Made by a program: the position numbers and the translations under genes. 64,000 nucleotides of DNA from Rhodomicrobium sp. Its GTDB lineage: Bacteria > Pseudomonadota > Alphaproteobacteria > Rhizobiales > HXMU1428-3. Position 1 is the first letter of the stretch. Each line of letters starts with the position of its first letter. The stretch is from the NCBI GenBank assembly GCA_021604665.1, contig BQJK01000005.1, forward strand, positions 1-64,000. Reading direction: 5' to 3'. A model generated the notes under the pieces. That model saw nothing but the letters and a program-made list of their open reading frames with translations, had not been told where the DNA came from and made no database searches. Of this stretch, positions 43,753 to 54,203 are shown piece after piece.

Positions 43753-43773
43753 ATATGCTCATAATGAGCATAT
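43753..43773 (+). promoter_or_regulatory. 21-bp palindrome, NadQ-type operator of nadABC
   Basis: ATATGCTCAT-A-ATGAGCATAT is a perfect 10-bp dyad with one central base, about 100 bases before nadA. Its sequence agrees with what I recall of the NadQ operator that controls nadABC in alphaproteobacteria. A second shorter dyad, ACTATG/CATAGT, follows near 43791-43808. Confidence 0.65.
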
Positions 43774-43854
43774 TAACCCACGCTTCTAAACTATGCCTCG
43801 ACATAGTCAGTCTTTACAGGGGCAGCAAGCGTGACCAGAATTAAGGGGTCTCCC

Positions 43855-44997
43855 ATGGCAGTAATGGAAAAAACAGCAACGGCAGTGACGAAGGCAACCA
43901 ATCAGGCTTCGCCATCTAACGCCCAGTCTGCAAACAATACGTCTGGGGACAAAGAAAATGGCGAGCTTAAAGCTCGTGTCCCTAACGCTTATCCTAAAGT
44001 CAGCGAGCTAAAATACACACCAGAAATTGCTAAGGAAATGGCCCCGCTCTATGAAAAGGTCAAGGATGTCATCCCCCCCGTGGAATGGCCTCGCATGGCA
44101 CCATTGATCAAGGCCATAAACGAGCTGAAAGAACAGCGTAACGCTGTAATTCTGGCCCATAATTATATGACACCAGAGATCTTTCACTGCATCTCAGACA
44201 TCAGCGGCGATAGCCTGCAACTCGCAATTGAAGCTGGCAATGTGGATGCTGATGTGATTGTTCAGTGCGGCGTTCATTTTATGGCTGAAACATCAAAATT
44301 GATGAACCCGGATAAAACTGTTCTCATTCCGGATTCTGAAGCGGGCTGCTCGCTCGCCTCTTCCATAACAGCGGCAGATGTACGCGCACTGCGCGAGGCA
44401 TATCCTAATGTGCCAATCGTAACCTATGTAAACACTTCAGCTGATGTAAAAGCAGAGTGCGATATATGCTGCACCTCCTCAAACGCTGTTGAAATTGTCG
44501 AGAGCTTTGCTTCAGACCGCGTCATCATGGTACCAGATGAATATCTGGCCAAATATGTGCAAACAAAAACTAAAAAAGAGATCATCGCCTGGAAGGGCCA
44601 TTGTGAGGTGCATGAACTTTTCACAGCTAAAGAGCTGGAAGAGTACCGGGAGGCAAACCCAGGCTTAAAGATCATCGCCCATCCTGAATGCCCGCCAGAT
44701 GTAATCGAAACATCAGATTTCACTGGCTCCACCTCCGGTATGATCAACTGGGTTAAAGATAACCGCCCAGCTAAAGTGATGCTGGTTACAGAATGTTCAA
44801 TGAGTGACAATGTCGCCGTTGACACACCCGGTGTAGAGTTCATCCGTCCCTGTAATTTATGCCCACATATGAAACGGATTACACTCGAAAATGTCTATGA
44901 GGCCCTTGTAAATATGGAAGAGGAAGTCACCATAGACCCGGAAGTAGCAGACCGCGCCCGTGCATCAGTCGAGCGCATGATAAACGCTGTTTCTTAA
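43855..44997 (+). CDS. nadA: Quinolinate synthase NadA
   Basis: The 380-residue enzyme condenses iminoaspartate with dihydroxyacetone phosphate to quinolinate using a 4Fe-4S cluster. Conserved blocks are present: [71 protein letters not shown] and the C-terminal [19 protein letters not shown]. The cluster cysteines lie in these Cys-containing blocks. The ATG at 43855 has AAGGGG six bases upstream; a GTG at 43831 is the alternative. It starts the operon nadA-nadB-nadC. The N-terminal 35 residues are a variable extension. Confidence 0.96.
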   Translation: MAVMEKTATAVTKATNQASPSNAQSANNTSGDKENGELKARVPNAYPKVSELKYTPEIAKEMAPLYEKVKDVIPPVEWPRMAPLIKAINELKEQRNAVILAHNYMTPEIFHCISDISGDSLQLAIEAGNVDADVIVQCGVHFMAETSKLMNPDKTVLIPDSEAGCSLASSITAADVRALREAYPNVPIVTYVNTSADVKAECDICCTSSNAVEIVESFASDRVIMVPDEYLAKYVQTKTKKEIIAWKGHCEVHELFTAKELEEYREANPGLKIIAHPECPPDVIETSDFTGSTSGMINWVKDNRPAKVMLVTECSMSDNVAVDTPGVEFIRPCNLCPHMKRITLENVYEALVNMEEEVTIDPEVADRARASVERMINAVS

Positions 44998-45046
44998 ATC
45001 CAAACACAGCGCTGCATGACCATAAAAACGACTGGGATGCCCTGAC

Positions 45047-46777
45047 ATGATAAAGGCTGATGAAAGCAGATCTCTAAATGGGCATCCCCCGCGCCTGGCA
45101 GCAAAACAAATCAAAATTACAATCCCGTTGCAACACAACATTATCATTGTTGGCGCGGGGCTAGCCGGGCTTTATGCAGCACTCAAACTCGCCCCAACTC
45201 CCGTCACTGTTCTGACAACCAAAACCTTAGGCCGCAGCGCCTCAAGTTTATGGGCACAAGGCGGAATAGCCGCAGCCATCGGTGAAGGCGACACAGCAAA
45301 AGCCCATGCCGAAGACACAATTAAAGCCGGCAAAGGTCTCGTCAATGAAGAGATCGCAGAACTTGTCACGAAAGAAGCAACAGACCGAATTCACGACCTC
45401 CTGGCATTTGGCGTGCCCTTTGATAAAGACCTGAAAGGACGCCTAGAATTATCAAAAGAGGCCGCCCACTCCACCAACAGAATAGTTCGTGTTTCAGGTG
45501 ACCAGGCAGGCGCCGCGATTATGGCAGCCCTAATCGAAGCCGTGAAAAAAACGCCCTCCATCACGGTCATCGAAAATATATCCGTTCATAAACTCAGCAC
45601 CAAAAACGACCAAGTGAATGGGGTTTACGTCTGGCCCGCCGCAGAGCAAACAGTAGGGCAGGGACAGCTGCTAACAGCGAATGCTGTAGTTCTGGCAACC
45701 GGCGGGAGCGGCGCTCTATACTCAAAAACCACAAACCCCTCCTCAGCCCGCGGCGAAGGTCTCGCCATGGCCGCAGAGGCTGGCGCTCTAATCGCAGATC
45801 CAGAGTTCATCCAGTTCCACCCAACCGCAATTGATGCCGGGTTAGACCCTGCACCGCTGGCAACAGAAGCATTACGCGGTGAAGCCGCTCATCTGATCGA
45901 TAATACCGGCCATCGCATTATGGAAACAATCCATCCAGACATGGAAATGGCCCCGAGAGATATTGTTGCCCGCACAGTCTTCAGGAATGTGACCTCCGGC
46001 AAAGGTGCGTTTCTGGATTGCCGAATGATCCCGGCAGAGCGTATGAAAACACATTACAAAACAGTCATGGAAAACTGCCGCAAAGCCGGGCTAAACCCCA
46101 TAACCACTCCCATCCCCGTGGCTCCGGCCGCACATTTCCATATGGGCGGCATCGTCACCGATCAATGGGGGCGTTCATCATTAAAAGGCCTATGGGCTTG
46201 CGGTGAAGTGGCCGCCACAGGCCTCCACGGTGCCAACCGCCTCGCCTCTAACTCACTGCTGGAGGCCATTGTTTTTGCTGATCGCATTGCAAAAGATCTG
46301 ACAAAAATTGATAGCTACTTACAAAAGCCCTCACAGCAGGAGGACACAAACATCCAAACCATAACCCTGCATGAAACCAGCCATAAGAGATCAGACGTTG
46401 AGACTGAAAGCAGCGATCAAGCCATAAAGCAATTACGAGAAACCATGTTCACCTATGTCGGCCTGGAGCGCAGTGAAGACGGGCTTCGTCTGGCGTTGGA
46501 TAAACTCAATGAGCTAGAGCCATATTTTAAGAACCAACAGCGCAACCAAAACATGCTGCTAACTGCAAAGTTCATACTTGTCGGTGCCTTGATGCGCCAA
46601 CAAAGCGTTGGTAGCCATTTCCGCATAGATGATGAACAATCGCCAGCACCGCCACCATTAAGAAGCTTCACCACCCTGTGTGAGCTTGAAAGCAATTTAA
46701 CAAACCTGCAATCAGCAGGTAGTGCTAATAAAGTCAACGACACAGTAACCAGCCAAACAGAAGTCCCAGCCGGGTAA
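45047..46777 (+). CDS. nadB: L-aspartate oxidase NadB
   Basis: The 576-residue flavoenzyme oxidises L-aspartate to iminoaspartate for NadA. The FAD-binding GAGLAG is at 36-41; the fumarate reductase/succinate dehydrogenase blocks GGIAAAIGEGD, AHSTNRIVRVSGDQAG and FHPTAI follow, then the active-site region HFHMGGIVTDQWGRSSLKGLWACGE and GLHGANRLASNSLLEA. The start 50 bases after nadA keeps about 30 extra residues ahead of the FAD motif; the Met could also lie later, but no better site exists. It is co-transcribed with nadA and nadC. Confidence 0.95.
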   Translation: MIKADESRSLNGHPPRLAAKQIKITIPLQHNIIIVGAGLAGLYAALKLAPTPVTVLTTKTLGRSASSLWAQGGIAAAIGEGDTAKAHAEDTIKAGKGLVNEEIAELVTKEATDRIHDLLAFGVPFDKDLKGRLELSKEAAHSTNRIVRVSGDQAGAAIMAALIEAVKKTPSITVIENISVHKLSTKNDQVNGVYVWPAAEQTVGQGQLLTANAVVLATGGSGALYSKTTNPSSARGEGLAMAAEAGALIADPEFIQFHPTAIDAGLDPAPLATEALRGEAAHLIDNTGHRIMETIHPDMEMAPRDIVARTVFRNVTSGKGAFLDCRMIPAERMKTHYKTVMENCRKAGLNPITTPIPVAPAAHFHMGGIVTDQWGRSSLKGLWACGEVAATGLHGANRLASNSLLEAIVFADRIAKDLTKIDSYLQKPSQQEDTNIQTITLHETSHKRSDVETESSDQAIKQLRETMFTYVGLERSEDGLRLALDKLNELEPYFKNQQRNQNMLLTAKFILVGALMRQQSVGSHFRIDDEQSPAPPPLRSFTTLCELESNLTNLQSAGSANKVNDTVTSQTEVPAG

Positions 46778-46832
46778 CCCCTGAGAAATCTCAAACCAGT
46801 ATTAACTTAAGCTTGTGAAAAAAGGTGCCCAC

Positions 46833-47690
46833 ATGGCCTCACCCCTACCAGCTCCCCTTGTTGAAGCCGCAATAGCCGCAGCGTTAAGCGAAGACCTTGG
46901 CATCGCAGGAGACATCACGACAAATAGCATTTTTGATGAAACCACAACAGGCACAGCCGTGATAAGCGCGCGCGAAACAGGCCGCCTTGCAGGAGCAGAC
47001 TTTGTCGAAGCTGCCTTTAAATACCTCACCCCTGAAACCAATATCATCTGGCATAAACAGGATGGGGCAGCACTCACCCCCGGTGAGAAAGTAGCAACCA
47101 TCACAGCACCAGTTCGCACTCTCCTCACCGGTGAGCGCACGGCGCTAAATTTCCTTGGTCACCTATCTGGCATAGCGACCCTAACAAGTCATTTTGTTAG
47201 CAAGGTCGCCCACACCAAAGCCGCCATTGTAGATACAAGAAAAACCACACCAGGCCTGCGCTTTGCAGAAAAATATGCCACACGCACTGGCGGCGGCGAA
47301 AACCATCGCCACCGCCTTGATGATGCTGTGCTAATTAAAGATAATCACATTGCCTTTGCTGGCAGCATTGAAACCGCAATTGATAAAGTCCGTGCCAATG
47401 TCGGTCATATGGTCAAAATCGAGGTGGAAGTCGACCGGCTAGATCAACTTCAGACCTGCCTTGATAAAAAGATTGATGCCGTCCTGCTGGATAACATGAC
47501 CAATGAACAGCTAAAAGAAGCGGTAAAACGCATTAACGGCCAGCTCATCGCCGAAGCCTCAGGTGGGGTAAATTTAAACACCGTGACAGCAATCGCCGAA
47601 ACAGGTGTAGATATCATTTCAGTCGGCGCATTAACCCACTCAGCACCATGTTTTGATCTAGGCCTTGATATTGACATACCAGAAGCCTAA
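46833..47690 (+). CDS. nadC: Nicotinate-nucleotide pyrophosphorylase NadC
   Basis: The 285-residue enzyme turns quinolinate and PRPP into nicotinate mononucleotide, completing the de novo route. It shows the family blocks EDLGIAGDITTNSIF, RTALNFLGHLSGIAT, DTRKTTPGLRFAEKYA, GGGENHRHRLDDAVLIKDNH and EVEVDRLDQL, with the C-terminal EASGGVNLNTV and ISVGALTHSAP. The ATG at 46833 has AAGG nearby; a GTG six codons earlier is also open. It follows nadB by about 55 bases. Confidence 0.96.
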   Translation: MASPLPAPLVEAAIAAALSEDLGIAGDITTNSIFDETTTGTAVISARETGRLAGADFVEAAFKYLTPETNIIWHKQDGAALTPGEKVATITAPVRTLLTGERTALNFLGHLSGIATLTSHFVSKVAHTKAAIVDTRKTTPGLRFAEKYATRTGGGENHRHRLDDAVLIKDNHIAFAGSIETAIDKVRANVGHMVKIEVEVDRLDQLQTCLDKKIDAVLLDNMTNEQLKEAVKRINGQLIAEASGGVNLNTVTAIAETGVDIISVGALTHSAPCFDLGLDIDIPEA

Positions 47691-47793
47691 ATTTCAAAGA
47701 GCCGAAAAGCTCCTCATATTTTGCGGTCAATGATGCAATAGCAACTGATTGCCAATAACTATAAGCGCTATCCAAACTAAAGGGAGATGGCTA

Positions 47794-48030
47794 ATGAAAT
47801 CCGGCGAACTACTCACTCTCATCCTAATACTCTGGATAACCATTCCTATAGTAGCAGCGATAATCGCGACCTATAAAAAACGCGACAGAAATTTCTGGGT
47901 CATTGCCACAGCCTTATTCCCCCCTCTGATTTTGTTTTTGCCCTTTTTATCGCGCCGCGCCAAACCACCAAGTAAAATGCTTGGTGATGAAACCCATAAT
48001 GATGATGGCTTTTTCGCAACCAGAGATTAA
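47794..48030 (+). CDS. Small membrane protein, unknown function
   Basis: The 78-residue protein begins after a strong AAAGGGAGA site and has two membrane helices (about residues 5-25 and 35-52) joined by a basic loop (KKRDRN). The C-terminal 25 residues are polar. The layout resembles short phospholipase-D-nuclease-like or DUF-type membrane proteins, but I do not recognise a named family. It lies 100 bases after nadC and may share its transcript. Confidence 0.6.
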   Translation: MKSGELLTLILILWITIPIVAAIIATYKKRDRNFWVIATALFPPLILFLPFLSRRAKPPSKMLGDETHNDDGFFATRD

Positions 48031-48210
48031 GCTAAATCTCTAGCCACCTTCCCCGTACACAACAGCTAATCTCCCGGCGCTCAGATGAGAGCCGAAGCCT
48101 TTTCATATTTTATTTTCTAGCAAGAAAAATAGAGCTGCATATGCTTTAGCAAAGCAAAATTTCATTCTGAAATAAGTGCTTCATTTGAACCCTGCCCGCT
48201 CGCAAAAACA

Positions 48211-48239
48211 AAAATGGCGAGCCCGAAGCTCGCCATTTT
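48211..48239. terminator. Bidirectional terminator between the small membrane gene and sleB
   Basis: AAAATGGCGAGC and GCTCGCCATTTT form a perfect 12-bp stem with loop CCGAA. T-runs flank it on both strands, so it can stop transcripts from either side. Confidence 0.92.
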
Positions 48240-48279
48240 CAAATCTATAGTCTCTGCCATTCGCGGCATTGCTATACCT

Positions 48280-49422
48280 TTAGCGTATCGCAACTTCCGT
48301 CTGCTGAGTGAAATATTTAGCGCGATAGAAGATATGAGCACCAATGCGTTGCACCCGTTTCATCTGATGCCGCCAAACAGGCTTCACATATGTCGCGTGG
48401 TAATGGCTGGCATGGCCAATATCTTTCAGCCAAACTTTGCCGTCTGTTACCTTAGTGGCAAGTTTCTCAGCAATCGCCCAGCGCTTCTTGTCTTTCGGCT
48501 TATCAGCTAAACCATCACAAGCAAATGAGAACTGGCAAGAGTTTCTTCTATGCGCACCTTCATAGACAACACCGCAAACTGTATCAGCATAATAACGGCT
48601 GCGTACCCGGTTCATAATAACCTGAGCAACAGCTATCTGGCCTTTAATAGGTTCACTGCGTGCTTCAAAATAAATCGCAGTTGCCAGGCAACGGTTTTCA
48701 CGGCGACGGAACTCACCTTCGGTTAATCCACCAAAGAACTTCCGGGCACCAGCACCAATAGCAGCAACCTTCTTAATCTCAAGGCCAGTGTTTTTAGGCT
48801 TCTCGTTATCATTATATTCATGACGTAACGACGCTGTGGTTGTCTTAGCAACATGACTAGTCGAGAAATTATCATCCCGTGCAATGTCAAACACACCAGC
48901 AACACGGGCCTGAGAAATAATCGGCAAACCAGCAGAAGCTTTTACAGTACGTAATCCAATAGGGTCAGGACCGACTTCAATTGAAGCGATCTCTTCGCGA
49001 TTGACTTTCCCACCGCGATTGACCTTTTGTTTTACAGGATAAATATTCGTAACAGAGCCACTCACGATTTCATTCGCAGCAAGATCTTCACCTTTTGCAA
49101 GGGCAAGCTCAGCCTGACGGCGGCGCTCAACAAAATCGGTGTTATTTTCAATCCGCTGACGATAGAGAAGGTCAGCGCGCGGGCCCTTGCCGCGTATATC
49201 GAAGAGGTCATTAGCCTCAGCCACGATAGGTAGGATGCTATGGCTGGCATCTTCATTTCTGGCATCATAATCAGCCCCCGGTCCTGAGAGCGAAAGCTCC
49301 AGATTGAGGCGATAGACAGCCAGAATATCGCCATTCCCAGCGATATAGCCTAACCCCAGAAGAGGCACAGCCAACGCGGCAATTGCGAGATAATGCAGTG
49401 GTGTCAATATAATACGGGACAT
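48280..49422 (-). CDS. SleB/CwlJ-type cell wall hydrolase
   Basis: The 380-residue protein has an N-terminal membrane anchor (ILTPLHYLAIAALAVPLLGLGYI), a long disordered middle and a C-terminal Hydrolase_2 domain (about 250-370): RRENRCLATAIYFEARSEPIKGQIAVAQVIMNRV, then VCGVVYEGAHRRNSCQFSFACDG. The catalytic Glu is the one in YFEARSE. These are lytic transglycosylase-like enzymes of the spore-germination SleB family that in alphaproteobacteria act in peptidoglycan remodelling. The frame opens from TTG 49449, but the ATG at 49422 follows an AGG and gives a compact N-terminus. Downstream is the bidirectional terminator. Confidence 0.9.
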   Translation of the reverse strand: MSRIILTPLHYLAIAALAVPLLGLGYIAGNGDILAVYRLNLELSLSGPGADYDARNEDASHSILPIVAEANDLFDIRGKGPRADLLYRQRIENNTDFVERRRQAELALAKGEDLAANEIVSGSVTNIYPVKQKVNRGGKVNREEIASIEVGPDPIGLRTVKASAGLPIISQARVAGVFDIARDDNFSTSHVAKTTTASLRHEYNDNEKPKNTGLEIKKVAAIGAGARKFFGGLTEGEFRRRENRCLATAIYFEARSEPIKGQIAVAQVIMNRVRSRYYADTVCGVVYEGAHRRNSCQFSFACDGLADKPKDKKRWAIAEKLATKVTDGKVWLKDIGHASHYHATYVKPVWRHQMKRVQRIGAHIFYRAKYFTQQTEVAIR

Positions 49423-49684
49423 TCCCAAATACCTATATACTTGTTTCAATTCTAATCGAAAGATGAATAGATGTATTCAAGCACAACACATCACAGTTAA
49501 AATGTCTTTAACTGATTAACAAAAATTAATTATGATTAAATAATGTAACGCCGCAAATCCTTTGATTCGCAAGAGGATTGCGCAATTGCCACGAATAAAT
49601 TTCCGGCTCTTATACTTATATGCGCAACGCTCATCATCTTTATTCGTTATCTGCCTGCCAAATGAGCACAAAATATGGTGAAAA

Positions 49685-50620
49685 TCACGCTTTAAACGCC
49701 ACAGTGAGACCTTTTGTCACCATATGTTGCTTTTTAAATGGCCCTTTTCCAATAATTGTTAACTGGTCTTTGACTAAAGCATAACCCTTAGCCCCATACT
49801 CCCGGCGGATACTGGCTTCAAGCCACTTGGCCGCCTGAGTGTCTCTCCCGGCATCAAGCCGGTTATCATCTTGTAAACAGCGATAATGGGAGTCTATGGC
49901 ATCAATAAGATCAGTCATTCCCTCATCTCGCCGTGCTGAGACCTTCAGCACTGCAGGCTCCATGCCAGCTCCCCCGGAAGACGTGAGGGAAAGCGCCCCT
50001 TTAAGATCAGATATTGCCCGCGTTGCCTCCCGCTCCATATCGCCCTTGGTAACAACCGCAATATCAGGGATCTCCATAATCCCGGATTTCATAAACTGCA
50101 GGCTATCACCAGAGCCTGGCTGCACACAAAGCACCACACTATCCGCATGTCCGGTTATATCAGCCTCAGACTGCCCAACGCCAACCGTCTCAACAATCAC
50201 AACGTCATATAGCGCGCGCATCAACACTATGGCTGGAAAAGTTAACTCAGAAACACCGCCAAGCTGACCACGGCTAGCAAGGGAGCGCACAAACACCCCC
50301 TGATCTTCCGGGTCGGTGATCATCCTGGTGCGATCACCCAATAAGGCGCCGCCTGTTTTGTGGGAAGAAGGGTCAACCGCGATCACTGCCACCCGCCGCT
50401 CTAACCCGCGCCAGGCTTTGATCAACCCGTTTATCAATGTTGATTTACCAACCCCCGGTGGCCCCGTAAAGCCAACAACATGCGCAGTTGGTTTGGCATA
50501 GGCCTCATCAAGCAGCGCCGTCACCTCATCAGTGTGAAAAGAATATTCCGCTCTTGCTAGCGCTTCAGATAGGGCCCGCTTACCCCCAAGGCGCACAGCT
50601 TCAATCGAATTTAATTCCAT
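49685..50620 (-). CDS. meaB: MeaB/ArgK-family GTPase
   Basis: The 311-residue P-loop GTPase has GPPGVGKST (53-61), AVDPSSHKTGGALLGDRTRM, the DVVIVETVGVGQSE switch and the TKGDMERE nucleotide-specificity motif. This is the chaperone of B12-dependent methylmalonyl-CoA mutase, which protects and reloads the cofactor. The mutase genes are not in the window. It was formerly called ArgK. It lies 137 bases after ppdK ends, on the same strand. Confidence 0.94.
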   Translation of the reverse strand: MELNSIEAVRLGGKRALSEALARAEYSFHTDEVTALLDEAYAKPTAHVVGFTGPPGVGKSTLINGLIKAWRGLERRVAVIAVDPSSHKTGGALLGDRTRMITDPEDQGVFVRSLASRGQLGGVSELTFPAIVLMRALYDVVIVETVGVGQSEADITGHADSVVLCVQPGSGDSLQFMKSGIMEIPDIAVVTKGDMEREATRAISDLKGALSLTSSGGAGMEPAVLKVSARRDEGMTDLIDAIDSHYRCLQDDNRLDAGRDTQAAKWLEASIRREYGAKGYALVKDQLTIIGKGPFKKQHMVTKGLTVAFKA

Positions 50621-50757
50621 TGGGTCTCAATTCCTAAATGAAGCATATGAACAACATCCCGGTTTATGATAATCACCCCAAAACCAGTCTAGCCATCACA
50701 GACCATGATCGCGCTTAAATCCAGCAGACGGGAAGCAATTATATATGAGGTTAGAGG

Positions 50758-53502
50758 CTATACATCGCGAACAAAATCAGCATCAGCGGCGTTATTTGTA
50801 TCGCTATGCTTGATAAAGGCTTGCGCCGCCGCCAACCGTGCCACAGGCACCCTGAACGGTGAACAGGAGACATAATCAAGACCAACCCGCTCAAAGAAAT
50901 CAATCGAGTTTGGGTCTCCGCCATGCTCACCGCAAATACCAAGTTTCAATGTTTCCTTTACCTCACGGCCTGATTGCGCCGCCATCTCAACCAACTTACC
51001 AACGCCGGATTGATCAAGAGAGGCAAATGGATCAACCCTCAAAATCCCAACTGAGACATATTTATTTAAAATTGGCGAAGCATCATCACGGCTGATACCA
51101 AATGTTGTTTGCGTCAGGTCATTGGTGCCAAAAGAGAAGAAGGCAGCACGCTCCGCTATATCACCAGCCTGCAATGCCGCCCGCGGCAGCTCTATCATTG
51201 TGCCAACATCATAATCCAACTGGCTGCCCCTCTCGGAGAAAACCTCTTCAGCAGTTTTGTCGATCACAGCTTTCACATGGTCAAGTTCCGCGCCTGTTGC
51301 AATCAATGGCACCATAATCTCTGGCCGCACAGCTTCGCCCCCCGCAGCAGAGACCTCAAGCGCCGCTTCAAAAATAGCGCGTGTCTGCATCTCGGTAATT
51401 TCAGGATAGCTGATAGCAAGACGGCACCCCCGATGACCAAGCATCGGGTTAAACTCTTTCAACTCTTCAACCCGCTGGCTTATATCTTCAGCATCCATCT
51501 CAACAAGAGCCGCCAGCGCCTCAATCTCTTCCTTGTCATGCGGCAAAAATTCATGCAGCGGTGGATCAAGCAAACGGATCGTCACCGGCAACCCTTCCAT
51601 GAGTGTAAATAACTCAACAAAGTCAGAACGCTGCATAGGGAGTAATTTCGAAAGCGCTGCCCGGCGCCCCTCCTCATCCCTGGCCAGGATCATCTCACGC
51701 ATCGCGGTAATCCGGCTGGTTTCAAAGAACATATGCTCCGTACGGCAAAGCCCAATGCCTTCAGCGCCAAATTTTAACGCCAGCTCAGTCTCGCGTCCGG
51801 TTTCAGCATTCGCCCGCACCCGCAGCCGGCGCACATCATCAGCCCATTGCATCAAAGTGCCAAAATCACCGGTCATTTCAGCCTGGCGCATCGGTTGCTC
51901 ACCTTTAAGCACCTCACCAGTAGAGCCATCAATGGTCAGCAAATCACCTTCATTCAGGGTCAACCCGCCAATGCGCAATGTTTTCGCAGCCGCATCAATA
52001 CGCATAGCGCCTGCCCCGGAAACACAAGGCCGCCCCATACCGCGTGCCACAACAGCCGCGTGGCTGGTCATACCACCGCGCGCGGTCAAAATACCTTTCG
52101 CCGCATGCATACCGTGAATATCTTCAGGGCTGGTCTCAATACGCACTAACAAAACAGACTTCCCAAGCCCGGCTTGCTTCTCAGCTTCATCAGCGTCAAA
52201 TACAATCATGCCAGCAGCCGCACCAGGTGAAGCCGGTAGCCCGCGCGTTATAACCTCACGCGGCGCCGCAGGATCAATCGTTGGATGCAATAATTGATCA
52301 AGAGATTGCGGTTCAATTCTAAGGATCGCCTCATCGCGGTTAATCAAGCCTTCAGCGACCATATCAACTGCCATCTTAATGGCAGCCCCGCTGGTCCGCT
52401 TACCAGAGCGTGTCTGCAACATCCATAATTTGCCATCTTCAATGGTAAATTCAATATCCTGACAATCCCGGTAATGGGTCTCCAACCGAGTGACAATTTC
52501 CTTAAATTCTTCAAATGCTTTTGGCATTGCCTCTTCAAGTGATGGCAGCTCTTCATCACCAGAAGAAAGCCGCGCCTCAAGGGTTAATGGTTGCGGCGTA
52601 CGAATACCCGCCACAACATCTTCGCCCTGCGCGTTAATCAGAAACTCTCCATAAAGCTCATTTTCACCGGTAGACGGGTTGCGGGTAAAGGCCACACCAG
52701 TAGCGCTGTTTTCTCCCATATTGCCAAACACCATAGCCTGCACATTCACAGCCGTTCCCCAGCTATGATCAATATCATGCAGCATCCGGTAAGTGGCAGC
52801 CCGGCGCGAATGCCAGGAAAGGAACACAGCAGAAATAGCGCCCCAAAGCTGCTCATAAACATCTGTCGGAAAAGGAGCACCGTGATGCTCAGTGACCACC
52901 TCTTTATATTGGCTAATAATCTCAGCCCAATCATCTGCCGCCAGCTCTGTATCTCTGGCAAAACCATTGAGGTTTTTATAGCTCTCGAGAATATCTTCAA
53001 ACAGGTCATGCTCCATCTCAAGCACAACAGAGGCATACATCTGAATAAACCGGCGGTAGCTGTCATAAGCAAAGCGGCGATCACCAGAGCGCTTAGCCAG
53101 CCCCTCTACCGTCTCATCATTCAGCCCAAGGTTAAGTACCGTATCCATCATCCCCGGCATAGAAACCCTGGCACCTGAGCGCACAGAAACTAGCAGAGGC
53201 TTTTCAACAGAGCCATACTCAGCGCCTACAATACGACCAACCTCATCAAGGGTAGCTTTGACCTGCTCCTTCAACCCATCAGGTAAGCGCTTGCCCATAT
53301 CATAAAAGGCACCGCAAACTTCAGTGGTGATGGTAAAACCTGGCGGCACCGGCAATCCAATGCTGGCCATTTCAGCAAGGTTTGCCCCCTTACCACCCAG
53401 CAAATTACGATCATCAGCACTGCCATCAGCAGAACCGCCACCAAAGCTATAAACCCATTTAGGAACATTAGAATTGGCAGCCTGGCCAATATCATGTGTC
53501 AT
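50758..53502 (-). CDS. ppdK: Pyruvate, phosphate dikinase
   Basis: The 914-residue enzyme interconverts PEP, AMP and PPi with pyruvate, ATP and Pi. The N-terminal nucleotide-binding domain begins YSFGGGSADG with GGKGANLAEMASIGLPVPPGF. The swivelling phospho-histidine domain has GGMTSHAAVVARGMGRPCVSG, His481. The C-terminal PEP domain has GTNDLTQTTFGISRDDA and the catalytic Cys857 in LGICGEHGGDP. Length is standard. It allows gluconeogenic or PPi-based glycolytic flux, a common trait in alphaproteobacteria. It is alone on its strand apart from meaB downstream. Confidence 0.97.
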   Translation of the reverse strand: MTHDIGQAANSNVPKWVYSFGGGSADGSADDRNLLGGKGANLAEMASIGLPVPPGFTITTEVCGAFYDMGKRLPDGLKEQVKATLDEVGRIVGAEYGSVEKPLLVSVRSGARVSMPGMMDTVLNLGLNDETVEGLAKRSGDRRFAYDSYRRFIQMYASVVLEMEHDLFEDILESYKNLNGFARDTELAADDWAEIISQYKEVVTEHHGAPFPTDVYEQLWGAISAVFLSWHSRRAATYRMLHDIDHSWGTAVNVQAMVFGNMGENSATGVAFTRNPSTGENELYGEFLINAQGEDVVAGIRTPQPLTLEARLSSGDEELPSLEEAMPKAFEEFKEIVTRLETHYRDCQDIEFTIEDGKLWMLQTRSGKRTSGAAIKMAVDMVAEGLINRDEAILRIEPQSLDQLLHPTIDPAAPREVITRGLPASPGAAAGMIVFDADEAEKQAGLGKSVLLVRIETSPEDIHGMHAAKGILTARGGMTSHAAVVARGMGRPCVSGAGAMRIDAAAKTLRIGGLTLNEGDLLTIDGSTGEVLKGEQPMRQAEMTGDFGTLMQWADDVRRLRVRANAETGRETELALKFGAEGIGLCRTEHMFFETSRITAMREMILARDEEGRRAALSKLLPMQRSDFVELFTLMEGLPVTIRLLDPPLHEFLPHDKEEIEALAALVEMDAEDISQRVEELKEFNPMLGHRGCRLAISYPEITEMQTRAIFEAALEVSAAGGEAVRPEIMVPLIATGAELDHVKAVIDKTAEEVFSERGSQLDYDVGTMIELPRAALQAGDIAERAAFFSFGTNDLTQTTFGISRDDASPILNKYVSVGILRVDPFASLDQSGVGKLVEMAAQSGREVKETLKLGICGEHGGDPNSIDFFERVGLDYVSCSPFRVPVARLAAAQAFIKHSDTNNAADADFVRDV

Positions 53503-53752
53503 AGAATAAACCCTCGTATCAGGCGCATTTCCTTAGAACTTGGCGCCACTTTAAGGCCCAGCTTAAAGAAGCGCAAACTCAACTCACATCTTTTGAGAGA
53601 TATTTCAGATTATTGGCTAATAAAGATAAATTTCGGCCGCTCCCAGCCGCCTGATAGCACTTGAAACCAAGATCTGGCGCACTCCGGCAAGAAGCCATCA
53701 CCTAAAAGTATAATAGCGACAAATCCCAACCCAGAGGCTTGCAGATGTGCAG

Positions 53753-54187
53753 TTAAGCCATGCCATTCGCTGGTTGATAATAACCCGATGGTAACAGCCA
53801 GGACGGGTCAACCTGCCCCTGATACACATAGACCCACGCCCGGTAATCCACCCCGTCAGTGTCTCTAACAGTGGCAAGAACCCGCACAAATTCATGGGGT
53901 TGCGTATCATCCTGGGCGCAGCCTTCATAAGCATCCAGCAATGCAAGAAGCGCATTTGGCTTGGTTATTTCATAAATCTCACCATAAACAGCGGTGCCGC
54001 TATCCTCTAAAACAAGGCCAGGATAAGGGCCAAGGTCGTAAATACGCCCCGCAATGATCGCTTCTGCCACATAATTTGCATAGCTGCGCATCATAGCGCC
54101 CATCGGGTTAGCAACACTGCGCTTCAGCGTACCATAGACAAAAATATACTGCTGCTCTGGCAACTGATCTGCAGGGTTGTGGGACAT
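53753..54187 (-). CDS. Gamma-glutamylcyclotransferase-like (AIG2 family) protein
   Basis: The 144-residue protein has the family motif FVYGTLKRS (Y18-G19-T20-L21), the GEIYEI strand and the acid LDAYEG with Glu88, the position of the catalytic glutamate. GGCT-like proteins release 5-oxoproline from gamma-glutamyl amines or peptides, but many have unknown substrates. It has no signal. It stands between ppdK and the porin gene on the minus strand. Confidence 0.85.
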   Translation of the reverse strand: MSHNPADQLPEQQYIFVYGTLKRSVANPMGAMMRSYANYVAEAIIAGRIYDLGPYPGLVLEDSGTAVYGEIYEITKPNALLALLDAYEGCAQDDTQPHEFVRVLATVRDTDGVDYRAWVYVYQGQVDPSWLLPSGYYQPANGMA

Positions 54188-54203
54188 ATTCTGCTTTCAT
54201 CGT

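Noticed and set aside
51533..52117. Plus-strand frame of 194 codons inside ppdK
   Set aside because: Opposite a fully conserved enzyme; composition is that of a shadow frame.
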